From positions 1-18,472 of the forward strand of contig DANL01000038.1 in assembly GCA_002499865.1 (NCBI GenBank): a stretch of 18,472 nucleotides of DNA, written 5' to 3'. Below are positions 8,305-15,890 of this stretch, piece by piece. The position numbers and the translations under genes are program-made. Source of the DNA: Euryarchaeota archaeon UBA121. Its GTDB lineage: Archaea; Thermoplasmatota; Poseidoniia; Poseidoniales; Thalassarchaeaceae. Each line of letters begins with the position of its first letter. The first letter of the stretch is position 1. Below the pieces are notes generated by a model that saw only the letters and a list, made by a program, of their open reading frames with translations, ran no database searches and was not told where the DNA came from.

Positions 8305-9230
8305 TGGGTTTTAGAGAGATTCTGGAGTTCGTAAAAATTGAGCATACTCTTTTTTCTCTCCCCTTTGTCTTGATTGGATATATTCTTGCACACAATCAGT
8401 TCGTGAACGATATTTCTTCTGATAAGTTTGGAATCGACATCTTATGGATTTTAGTAGCGGCGGTTGGGGCTCGTGGACTTGCAATGACTCTGAATCGAAT
8501 AATAGATAGAGACATTGATGCATCGAATCCTCGAACGGCAAATCGTCACCTCGTTTCTGGTGCTATGTCGATGAAATCTGCTTGGAGTCTCTCAGCAATC
8601 TTCTTGGTGATGCTATTGGTTGGGGCTTGGCAACTTAACGAGGTTGCTTTGATGATGGCATGGCTTCCAGTCCTAGTTTTCGTCATCTATCCATACACAA
8701 AACGCTACACTTGGTTATGCCATTTTTGGCTAGGACTCTGTCTCGCACTAGCGCCCGCTGGGGCGTGGGTCGCCGTCACTGCAGACGTTCATGGATGGGC
8801 GTCAATTACAGGATTGAGCGATGTAAATACCGATTTCCTTTGGTATCCGACAATTTTCTTCATATCTCTGGGAGTAACATTTTGGATTGCTGCGTTTGAC
8901 ATCAATTATGCAAGAATGGATGTCGAGAGTGACCGGGAAAACGGAATTCATTCATTTCCTTCCAGATTCAATGAGAATGCGACAACTAGAACCTCTATTC
9001 AACTCACCTTACTGTGGTTTGCCTGCTTCGCTATTTCGGATCCAATGAACGAGATTTGGTTTCTTGCTGCCGCAGGTCTGATGTGCATTCTGAATATTTC
9101 AGTCATTCTCATGAGAGAAAGATTGGAGGACTTTCAAACTGTACTGTTCCGAATATCGATGCTCACCGGATGGGTTCTTCTAGCCTCAATTATGATCATT
9201 GAGCCCACTGGCGATGGGTTATTGGACTGA
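8304..9230 (+). CDS. ubiA: UbiA-family aromatic prenyltransferase (quinone synthesis; MqnP/UbiA-like)
   Basis: A 308-residue integral membrane protein with about eight to nine hydrophobic segments. It starts with VKIEHTLFSLPF, typical of the UbiA/MqnP branch. The first Asp-rich motif is N64-x3-D68-x3-D72, followed by NPRTANR. The second runs from D199 through Y202, D206 and D210 (DINYARMDVESD) and is followed by ENGIHSFP. Both motifs bind the prenyl diphosphate through Mg2+. The enzyme attaches a polyprenyl tail to an aromatic acid in the membrane, after which a UbiD-type enzyme removes the carboxylate. The pairing with ubiD through a TAATG overlap supports a quinone role. Archaeol-type UbiA enzymes (DGGGP synthase) usually look different around the first motif, so I favour quinone synthesis, at moderate certainty. 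Confidence 0.91.
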   Translation: MGFREILEFVKIEHTLFSLPFVLIGYILAHNQFVNDISSDKFGIDILWILVAAVGARGLAMTLNRIIDRDIDASNPRTANRHLVSGAMSMKSAWSLSAIFLVMLLVGAWQLNEVALMMAWLPVLVFVIYPYTKRYTWLCHFWLGLCLALAPAGAWVAVTADVHGWASITGLSDVNTDFLWYPTIFFISLGVTFWIAAFDINYARMDVESDRENGIHSFPSRFNENATTRTSIQLTLLWFACFAISDPMNEIWFLAAAGLMCILNISVILMRERLEDFQTVLFRISMLTGWVLLASIMIIEPTGDGLLD

Positions 9231-9236
9231 GGTGAA

Positions 9237-11516
9237 ATGATGTTCGTACTACGTTCTGATTACGGAACCGCAGGAGACCAAGAGCAAGCTATTGACTCAC
9301 TGATTGAGCAGATCCAATCGAAACAGGAGAGATGTGTTCTCATGGGTGTAACAGGGTCTGGAAAGACCTTCGCAATGGCAAATATCATTCAAAGACTAGG
9401 AATCCCAACCTTGATTCTCTCGCACAATAAGACTCTAGCAAGACAGTTATGGCAAGAGATGAGTGAGTTATTTCCAGAGAATGCAGTTGAGTATTTCGTT
9501 AGTTATTACGACTACTACCAGCCTGAAGCGTATATCCCTGGACGTGACCTCTATATCGATAAAGAGTTACAGATGAACGAGAGGATAGAACAGGAAAGAT
9601 TCTCCACGGTGGCATCCCTCGTCTCTAGGCCGGATGTAATCACTATAGGGACTGTATCAGCCATATATGGGCTGAACCCTCCCGAGGTATTCCAACAAAA
9701 TCACTTGAGGTTGGAAATAGGACAGGAGGCTGATCCACAGGATATAGTCCGTGACTTAGTTGGCCTCCAATATCGTAGAGTAACCGGAGAAATAACAAGA
9801 GGAGATATCAGACTCAGAGGAGAGGTACTGGATGTCTGGATGCCAAGCAGGGATGACCCAATTAGGATAAGATTTGGATGGCAAGGGATAGAGAGAATCC
9901 AAGTATGCGAAGCTGTATCTTGGGAGGTACTAGATGAGTTTGAAGAGGCTTGGATACATCCTAGAGAGTTCTATATGACTAGTGAAGAAAGCTTCAACCA
10001 AGCTCTGGAAGACATTGAGCATGAGCTTGACGAAAGGATAGGATGGTTCGAGGGTCAAGGGATGGATATTGAGGCGCATCGTCTTGAGGGAAGGACAAAA
10101 TTTGATTTGGAGATGCTGAATGAAATTGGTTCATGTAAGGGAGTGGAGAATTACTCCAGACATTTCGATAGGAGGAAGAAAGGAGAGCGCTCTTATTGTC
10201 TCTTGGATTTCTTCTCTAACAATGCAGAGAAGTTTCACGGTAATGCTGACAGATATCTGGTAATAATGGATGAGAGCCATGTTACGCTTCCTCAGGTGGG
10301 TGGGATGTATGGCGGTGATTTCTCTAGGAAGAAGAATCTCGTAGATCATGGATTCAGACTTCCTTCTGCGTATGACAACAGACCACTCAGGATCGATGAG
10401 TTCCAAGAGCTGGTCCCTCAGATGTTGTATGTCAGTGCAACTCCTGGGGAAAGAGAGCTACGCCATCTAGCGGAAGTGACTGATCAGAGAGTACCTGAAG
10501 AGTTGTTACATGTTGGAGGCGGAGGTGGGTCAAATGAGGCTGAACTGAAGAAGAGATCTGGGTCATCTACTATGGAAGGAACATTATCTAAAATCAAAGG
10601 AGTAGTGAGAATGGAGATTCGTCCCACAGGATTGCTAGATCCAGAAATAGTCGTAAAGCCTACTAAAGGCCAAGTTCAAGATCTCATGTCTGAAATCAAT
10701 TCGAGGATAGAGAAGGATGAGAGAGTGCTAGTCACGGTGATGACCATTAAATTCGCAGAAGAAGTTGCAGAATACCTAGACAGGAATGGAATAAAAGCAC
10801 ACTACCTACATTCTGAAATAGACACATTAGAGAGAACTGAGATAATCAAAGCACTTAGACTGGGGCACATCGATGTTATTGTCGGGATAAATCTACTTCG
10901 TGAAGGACTCGATATCCCTGAAGTCTCCTTAGTTGCTATATTTGACGCTGATAAACAGGGTTTCCTGAGGAACGAAAGGTCATTATTACAGACGATTGGG
11001 AGAGCATCCAGAAATCAGAATGGAGTAGTAATTCTGTATGCAGATTCTATTTCCCCTTCTATGGAAGCAGCTATGAGTCAGACTATCTCAAGAAGAGGTC
11101 GACAGAATCTTCACAACCAGGAGAATGGTATAGTTCCCAGAACAATCCAGAAAGCCCTCCCGACCATGGGTCAGGAGGTCGGGAGTCTACTTGCTGGAAC
11201 GGCTGGGAAGGGAGCTAAGGGAGGTAAGAGATTCATTGGAAAGTTCCAGAGTAAGAAGGGAGTGTCGGGTTTAGCACAGAAATTCTCGCTCGGAGCTGGA
11301 ATGTGGAATACCTCAAGCTCGGTGCTTGAGAACGTAAGTCAGCCTGAGTTTGAGATAGATGCCGACGATTTCCCAGATAGTGTAGAGAGAGTCGAGAGCG
11401 AGAAGATTGTCAGTAAACTAGAGAGGGAAATGAGAGCGGCCGCCGAACGGCTTGACTTTGAGAAAGCTGCCCAGATACGTGATAGGATCATACAACTCCG
11501 GAACCCATCTAATTGA
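9237..11516 (+). CDS. uvrB: UvrABC excinuclease subunit B
   Basis: A 759-residue UvrB, the damage-verifying helicase-like subunit of bacterial-type nucleotide excision repair. It has Walker A GVTGSGKT (37-44), the beta-hairpin region with YYDYYQPEAYIP, DESH at 345-348, SATPG at 400-404, RPTGLLDP from 462, GINLLREGLD, the arginine-finger motif QTIGRASRN from 585, and a C-terminal UVR domain (LEREMRAAAERLDFEKAAQIRD) that contacts UvrC. It is some 80-100 residues longer than usual. About 41 extra residues sit between SATPG and RPTGLL, including a five-glycine run at 427-431, and there is a long Gly/Lys-rich linker before the UVR domain. Two ATGs (9237, 9240) follow GAGGTGA; the second has the better spacing. 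Archaea with UvrB are thought to have acquired it from bacteria. UvrA and UvrC are not in view. Confidence 0.96.
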   Translation: MMFVLRSDYGTAGDQEQAIDSLIEQIQSKQERCVLMGVTGSGKTFAMANIIQRLGIPTLILSHNKTLARQLWQEMSELFPENAVEYFVSYYDYYQPEAYIPGRDLYIDKELQMNERIEQERFSTVASLVSRPDVITIGTVSAIYGLNPPEVFQQNHLRLEIGQEADPQDIVRDLVGLQYRRVTGEITRGDIRLRGEVLDVWMPSRDDPIRIRFGWQGIERIQVCEAVSWEVLDEFEEAWIHPREFYMTSEESFNQALEDIEHELDERIGWFEGQGMDIEAHRLEGRTKFDLEMLNEIGSCKGVENYSRHFDRRKKGERSYCLLDFFSNNAEKFHGNADRYLVIMDESHVTLPQVGGMYGGDFSRKKNLVDHGFRLPSAYDNRPLRIDEFQELVPQMLYVSATPGERELRHLAEVTDQRVPEELLHVGGGGGSNEAELKKRSGSSTMEGTLSKIKGVVRMEIRPTGLLDPEIVVKPTKGQVQDLMSEINSRIEKDERVLVTVMTIKFAEEVAEYLDRNGIKAHYLHSEIDTLERTEIIKALRLGHIDVIVGINLLREGLDIPEVSLVAIFDADKQGFLRNERSLLQTIGRASRNQNGVVILYADSISPSMEAAMSQTISRRGRQNLHNQENGIVPRTIQKALPTMGQEVGSLLAGTAGKGAKGGKRFIGKFQSKKGVSGLAQKFSLGAGMWNTSSSVLENVSQPEFEIDADDFPDSVERVESEKIVSKLEREMRAAAERLDFEKAAQIRDRIIQLRNPSN

Positions 11517-11540
11517 AGGCACGTTAGTACTGCGGAAACT

Positions 11541-12524
11541 GTGAGCCGTTACTCGCGAGAAGACTTCGACCACCCGGTCAAGGACTATGATTTCTCTGCG
11601 ATGGAGGATGTTTCCTCCTTGATTGACCAGATGTCCGAGGCAGGGGGTTTTACTGCGACGAAACTAGCCTTCGCAAGGGATATCCTCAGAGATTCGATTT
11701 CTAAGGTAGGGCCAGAGGGGATCCTAAACTGGATATCATTTCCCGCTTGCCTCTGTGCAACTGGTACACGTGGGTTCTTTCTAGAAGCGCTGAAGAGGCG
11801 CTCATACAATGTCGTAGTGACGACATGTGGAACCTTAGACCATGATATCGCGAGGACATTCAGAGATTACTTCCACGGTGATTTCAGTCTTGATGATATA
11901 GCTCTTGGAGAACAGGGATTAAACAGACTAGGGAACGTCATCGTCCCTAACGAATGCTATGGTGAAATTCTGGAGAATATCGTACTCCCCTGGCTTTCTG
12001 AGATCGAAGAAGAGCGAATGTTATTGAATCCTGATAACCCATGGTTGGGTTTTGGAAGCGTAGAGCTCTGCTGGGCCCTGGGTGATAGAATTCAAGACGA
12101 GTCTTCATTATTGTATTGGATTGCTAAGAATAGAATTCCAGTTGTCATTCCCGGAATCACAGATGGTTCCATAGGGGCGCAAATATTCATGCATAGGCAG
12201 AAATCTCCCAATTTTATGATAGATGTCCTTGCTGATGAACAGATACTGTCTGACCTTACTTGGACTGCGGAGGAAAGCCATGCTCTAATGGTAGGAGGAG
12301 GGATTTCAAAGCATCATGTAATTTGGTGGAACCAGTATAGGGGTGGCCTAGACTCGGCTGTTTCAATAACTACGGCCCCAGAATATGATGGGTCACTTTC
12401 CGGAGCAAGACTACGAGAGGCTATTTCATGGGGCAAATTACGTCCTGAGGCTTCCCAAGTGGTCGTTGAAGGCGATGCAAGCGTATTATTACCACTTCTC
12501 GGCGGTGATTTGTTCTCTCCCTAG
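11541..12524 (+). CDS. dys: Deoxyhypusine synthase
   Basis: A 327-residue deoxyhypusine synthase (COG1899), which moves the aminobutyl group of spermidine onto a lysine of initiation factor aIF5A using NAD. Family landmarks are GGFTATKLAFARDIL near residue 35, TTCGTLDHDIAR (94-105), NPDNPWLGFGS, PVVIPGITDGSIG, the active-site segment GGGISKHH with the catalytic Lys257, WWNQYRGGLDSAV, and EYDGSLSGARLREAISWGK. Length is normal. The start is a GTG at 11541 with only a weak upstream GGA; an internal ATG at 11601 would remove the conserved HPVKDYDF segment. It lies 24 bases after uvrB, so probably in the same transcript, though the two have no known functional tie. Confidence 0.95.
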   Translation: MSRYSREDFDHPVKDYDFSAMEDVSSLIDQMSEAGGFTATKLAFARDILRDSISKVGPEGILNWISFPACLCATGTRGFFLEALKRRSYNVVVTTCGTLDHDIARTFRDYFHGDFSLDDIALGEQGLNRLGNVIVPNECYGEILENIVLPWLSEIEEERMLLNPDNPWLGFGSVELCWALGDRIQDESSLLYWIAKNRIPVVIPGITDGSIGAQIFMHRQKSPNFMIDVLADEQILSDLTWTAEESHALMVGGGISKHHVIWWNQYRGGLDSAVSITTAPEYDGSLSGARLREAISWGKLRPEASQVVVEGDASVLLPLLGGDLFSP

Positions 12525-12587
12525 TTCCACAAAAAGTGATGTCTGACGTGAAAACGGCTAAGAACGGCCTAGCATGCGGCAATTGAT

Positions 12588-12764
12588 ATGTCCGTCGAGA
12601 AGATGATGCATGATATGATAGAAATGCTAACAGATGCAATGGGTGATGCCGTAAAGCATGACAAGGGTAACAAGGCAGCTGGTACCCGTGTCAGGAAGGC
12701 AATGCAGGAAGCTAAGGCTACTGCTCAGGCTATCCGTGTGCAAGTCCAGAACGACAAGAACTGA
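12588..12764 (+). CDS. Histone H1-like (Hc1-type) small basic protein
   Basis: A 58-residue frame from an ATG at 12588 to TGA at 12764. The second half, DKGNKAAGTRVRKAMQE, then AKATAQAIRVQVQ, matches the pattern I know from Hc1/histone-H1-like proteins of Chlamydiae and Bacteroidetes (KGNKAAGTRxRKxxQxLKxxAQxIRxEVQ). The first half (MMHDMIEMLTDAMGDAV) is a probable amphipathic helix. Such proteins are short helical DNA-binding or nucleoid-associated factors. The gene lies 63 bases after the deoxyhypusine synthase. Upstream I see no strong Shine-Dalgarno or clear TATA box, so its own promoter is uncertain. It ends only eight bases before the convergent stop of the epimerase-like gene. Motif recognition is strong; DNA binding in this organism is inferred. 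Confidence 0.85.
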   Translation: MSVEKMMHDMIEMLTDAMGDAVKHDKGNKAAGTRVRKAMQEAKATAQAIRVQVQNDKN

Positions 12765-12772
12765 TTACAAGA

Positions 12773-13456
12773 TCACTCTTTCGCATGGGCGAATATCTCC
12801 ATTAGAGATACACGCATAGGGACTAGCGGATGCCATCCCTCGGAACCACAGTCGATTAATGATTTATGAAAAAGCGACAGATCGGGTCTTTTTGCTTGAA
12901 TGTTGGATTCTTGCGAAAGTGGACTGGGTACAGAGGACAGAGACTCAATAGTATGTGAGTAATTCAACGAGTCTGAATACCTCCCCCAGAGCATACTCAT
13001 CTCCTTTACAATAGACTCAGGGCTCCAAGACCTCCTTCCGCATATATTCAAATGTCCTGTTATTGAATTGCTTCTCTCACTCATTATTATTGTGCAGAGG
13101 GCATCACAAACATCTCTAACATGTACCCAAAATCTAGGCAGGATGTTTGTTGTGTGAATGTTGAGATCGCCTACACGTATCATATCAGCCCAAATGTGTA
13201 GCTCCGTGTCCCCCCAATGGCCAGAGTTTCCCTGAGGGGAGAGGAGATCGTGAACTATGACCACGAGACCTGGGTGACTGACCTTCTGATCTGGAGTCAG
13301 AATTACCATATTCCCATCGCCCTCCTGTCCAAAGTGGATAACATATTCAGCATCTTCTGGAGAATCGACCAATGTCGCACCAGCTCGAGATAGTCGATCT
13401 GCTAGTGATTGTAAAAAATCATCCTCATCCCCTCCGAGATGAATTTTCTTGGACAT
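12773..13456 (-). CDS. Degenerate, shortened NAD-dependent epimerase-like (extended SDR) protein
   Basis: A 227-residue protein whose strand order follows extended short-chain dehydrogenases such as UDP-sugar epimerases, but compressed. KIHLGG then FLQSLADRLSRAGATLV mimics the first beta-alpha-beta unit. DAEYVIHFGQ mimics the strand ending DxVIHLAA. GLVVIVHDLLSPQG mimics RLFNVYGPG. RFWVHVRDVCDAL mimics the RDFVHVDDVAxA motif, and GHLNICGRRSWSPESIV and RPDLS with GWHPLVPMRVSL match the C-terminal substrate lobe. The glycine motif is broken (GGDEDDF instead of GxxGxxG) and the YxxxK active-site segment appears deleted; a normal family member is about 300-330 residues. It is therefore probably a non-catalytic or regulatory relative. 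It starts eight bases after the aminotransferase stop, so the pair is one operon. Assignment is by eye. Confidence 0.6.
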   Translation of the reverse strand: MSKKIHLGGDEDDFLQSLADRLSRAGATLVDSPEDAEYVIHFGQEGDGNMVILTPDQKVSHPGLVVIVHDLLSPQGNSGHWGDTELHIWADMIRVGDLNIHTTNILPRFWVHVRDVCDALCTIIMSERSNSITGHLNICGRRSWSPESIVKEMSMLWGRYSDSLNYSHTIESLSSVPSPLSQESNIQAKRPDLSLFHKSLIDCGSEGWHPLVPMRVSLMEIFAHAKE

Positions 13457-13464
13457 CTTACCAC

Positions 13465-15009
13465 TTAAGCGACTGAAGTTGCTTTTTGGAGGTTTTTAGC
13501 CTCTAAGAAGTGAATTATTGCTTTCTTTACAATCTGTAATATCATATCTATTTCTTCTGTGGTGATAGAAAAGTGCGGAGTGAATCTCAAGGCATTTAGT
13601 CCTCCGTGGATGACTCCAAGACCATTCTTCCTACACCACATCTCAACTTTATCATGACCAACTACGGGGAAGAAATCTGGATCTAATTCAGCGCAAACCA
13701 ATAGTCCGGTTCCTTGGACTGAAAGAATTGCCTCTGGGAACTCATTCATTAGTATCTCGAGACCCTCTACGAACTCTTTTCCCCGATTTCGAATATTTTG
13801 ACGTAGATCAGGCGTTATTCTGTCGAGAACTGCTATTGCTGTTTCTAGAGCTCGGGGATTTGTAGTCATAGTGTTGCCATAGATTCCTGTGACATACAAC
13901 TCAGCTACATCTGCTGTCATCCCAACAACAGATAGGGGGAACTGTCCAGCATTGATTGCCTTGGACCAGGCTTCCATATCAGGAGCTTCGGAGTCTTGGA
14001 AGCCTTCGTAGTCAACGATACTAAGACATCCCTGACCTCTAAGACCAGCTTGGACTGAATCTATGATTAGCATCGAACCATGTTCCTTTGTCAGTTTTCT
14101 CGCCTCATCGTAGAAGTCTCTATCGATACATAATCCCGGAGCACCTTCTCCTTGAACTGGCTCTATAGCAAGTAGCTCAATGAAAACACCATCTCTGTCT
14201 GCCTGATGAAATGCTTCCCTCAGTGCATGGATATCATTTGCTGGTATCAGAGACAGATTATTCCTGTTTTGAAAGGTATTCAGATTTCTATCGTATCCAT
14301 CCTTGCAGGAGTGTGAAATCTGCGCGGGCCTATCTGTTCGTCCGTGGAATGCCCTTTCTATTGCAATCATCCTTGTGGGCTTTCCTTCGTGCCTACCCCC
14401 AGGTCCTGTCATCTTCAAGGCATTAACATCGGATATCCTCATTCCAACAGTCATAGACTCGGAACCGGAATTCATACAAATGAATCTATCAAATGGGCAT
14501 TCGCCCCTAGTATGCCCTATTTCCTTCTTTAACCTGTCAGCAAGTCTCTTCTGACTGAATGAAGCAGTCATTACATTTGCCATTACCCAGTTCTTTTGCA
14601 TGGAAGAGATAACATCATCTGGACCATGTCCCATTCCAAGCATCCCATATCCGCCGTTGTCATGTATAACAGCGCCATGTGATGTGATAATCCATGGGCC
14701 TCTGGCTGAAATAGCAACATACGGATTAACAGTCGCGGCAGAGTAGAAATTAACGAAATCTGACTGAAGTATAGAAATTAGTGAGTCCTCATCCATAGAT
14801 TGCAAATCTAAACCAGATTCAGAAGATAGCGAGTTGAATGAGAGTTTGGCTTCATCTATGGCGGTCTTGAGAGATGGATCTGCATCGATAAAAGTCATTA
14901 TGACATCATCTGGAAGGCCGGTCGTAGAACGACTACCAGTGTGGTTACGAATTGCATGTAGAATATCGAGACTCGTAGACATCGATTGTCCGAGGCACGG
15001 GTTGCTCAT
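13465..15009 (-). CDS. Class III PLP-dependent aminotransferase (acetylornithine/lysine-6-aminotransferase type)
   Basis: A 514-residue fold-type I aminotransferase. From the ATG at 15009, the landmarks are NSGSESMTVGMRISD near 180-195 (phosphate-binding region), AFHGRT at about 220-225, AIEPVQGEG near 281-289, IIDSVQAG with the PLP-ring Asp317, WSKAINAGQFPLS with the probable Schiff-base Lys350, and NTMTTNPRALETA. In most relatives the Asp motif reads DEVQTG, so Ser replaces the Glu here. The catalytic core is preceded by about 85 residues with no obvious counterpart in acetylornithine or lysine enzymes. The substrate cannot be decided. A further ATG at 14982 is possible. The gene is first in a two-gene leftward unit with the epimerase-like protein and is read from an AT-rich divergent promoter region. 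Confidence 0.88.
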   Translation of the reverse strand: MSNPCLGQSMSTSLDILHAIRNHTGSRSTTGLPDDVIMTFIDADPSLKTAIDEAKLSFNSLSSESGLDLQSMDEDSLISILQSDFVNFYSAATVNPYVAISARGPWIITSHGAVIHDNGGYGMLGMGHGPDDVISSMQKNWVMANVMTASFSQKRLADRLKKEIGHTRGECPFDRFICMNSGSESMTVGMRISDVNALKMTGPGGRHEGKPTRMIAIERAFHGRTDRPAQISHSCKDGYDRNLNTFQNRNNLSLIPANDIHALREAFHQADRDGVFIELLAIEPVQGEGAPGLCIDRDFYDEARKLTKEHGSMLIIDSVQAGLRGQGCLSIVDYEGFQDSEAPDMEAWSKAINAGQFPLSVVGMTADVAELYVTGIYGNTMTTNPRALETAIAVLDRITPDLRQNIRNRGKEFVEGLEILMNEFPEAILSVQGTGLLVCAELDPDFFPVVGHDKVEMWCRKNGLGVIHGGLNALRFTPHFSITTEEIDMILQIVKKAIIHFLEAKNLQKATSVA

Positions 15010-15074
15010 CAAGGTTCTTGGTGAACGTTCTGAATAGGTGGTGGTTTGGCCGGCATCGGAGAGAAACAGAAATT

Positions 15075-15160
15075 CTGATAATCTATCAAATAATTAAACA
15101 CACTTTAAATTTTCAATAGGAAATTTATGATATTAATGAAATTTTCAATTAGATTATCAG
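15075..15160. repeat. 11-bp inverted repeat flanking the divergent promoters
   Basis: CTGATAATCTA at 15075-15085 is the exact reverse complement of TAGATTATCAG at 15150-15160, with 64 bases between. The arms bracket the AT-rich core and lie close to the likely promoters on each side, so they may be paired binding sites of a dimeric regulator. Confidence 0.6.
15107..15149 (+). repeat. 11-bp direct repeat in the divergent promoter
   Basis: AAATTTTCAAT occurs at 15107-15117 and again at 15139-15149. The copies are 32 bases apart start to start, close to three helical turns, and both lie inside the inverted repeat. In such AT-rich DNA chance is possible, but the same-face spacing suits cooperative protein binding. 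Confidence 0.5.
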
Positions 15161-15166
15161 TCTTAA

Positions 15167-15182
15167 TTATAGTATAGTATAA
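15167..15182 (+). promoter_or_regulatory. TATA-like box for the PRC-barrel-like gene
   Basis: TTATAGTATAGTATAA, the best box-A-like run on the plus strand here. It would place transcription start near 15200, giving a leader of about 55 bases to the ATG at 15255, or almost none to the ATG at 15206. No mapping data. Confidence 0.5.
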
Positions 15183-15254
15183 GTGCTAATCCGGACTCTG
15201 GGGATATGAAGAGGAAGCGCGGGGGATGCAACTCAGTTCCAATTGGTGAGAAAA

Positions 15255-15853
15255 TGAATGATGAATACAGGATACAGGAATTGCTTCAGAGAGACGTATA
15301 CGTGGGTGACAAGTTCGTAGGCGTGATCACGGGGGAGAGATTTCATCCCCGGGATGAATGCGTGCAATCCCTGAGACTCCAAGTCGTACCAGGGATAGCC
15401 GAGGAATTCATGAGAAAACCTGCAGAAAGTGCACCTCTCTCGAAAGAGCTAGTCCATAGCATTAGGCCTGATGGTGCGATAAAACTCTCGAAATCTATGC
15501 GAGAACTCCAGAGGAGGTGGAGGAACACTGTGAGAATATCTGAAGAGTTGTTCGCACCTGATGAGCTCCTAGACAGGGCTGTACTCGACAATGATGGCAT
15601 AGACATAGGCAATGTTGTTGGGATGGTCAAGATCAAGAGGACCTACAGAGGAGTGGTAGTTAATCCTCATTTCATGGTCAAAAGGAAACATGGACTTCCT
15701 GACACTCTGATAATTCCAGTTGGTCAACTAGCTCGAACCACCTCTAGATTAGATGAAGTCATTCTGAGGTGCACAGTGAAGCGCCTAACGACTCTTCCGA
15801 GCTTCTTGAAACTTAATGGAGACGGCGCTGAAGAGTTCGATGAGGCTGAGTAG
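15255..15853 (+). CDS. Uncharacterised protein, possible double PRC-barrel
   Basis: A 199-residue soluble protein with no motif I can name securely. Two segments resemble PRC-barrel beta folds. One is near the N-terminus (DVYVGDKFVGVITGERF). The other is in the C-terminal half (DGIDIGNVVGMVKIKRTYRGVVVNP followed by LIIPVGQLA), with the usual glycine turns and a late 'proline-valine' strand. They are joined by a charged, probably helical linker. PRC-barrels occur in RimM and in many archaeal proteins tied to RNA handling or cell division. The start at 15255 is chosen for GGTGA four bases upstream. An in-frame ATG at 15206 would add 16 residues rich in Lys and Arg. The tRNA-Ile gene follows 37 bases after the stop. 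Confidence 0.7.
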
Positions 15854-15890
15854 GTTTCAAATCAGTATCCCATGTCGGACGGTTGCTCAA

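Larger units (their letters stand above)
15013..15205. other. AT-rich divergent promoter region
   Basis: This non-coding stretch between the leftward aminotransferase and the rightward PRC-barrel-like gene is strikingly richer in A and T than its flanks, especially 15065-15185. It holds an 11-bp inverted repeat, an 11-bp direct repeat and TATA-like runs in both directions. It is a likely control region for both transcripts. I see no RNA gene in it. Confidence 0.7.
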
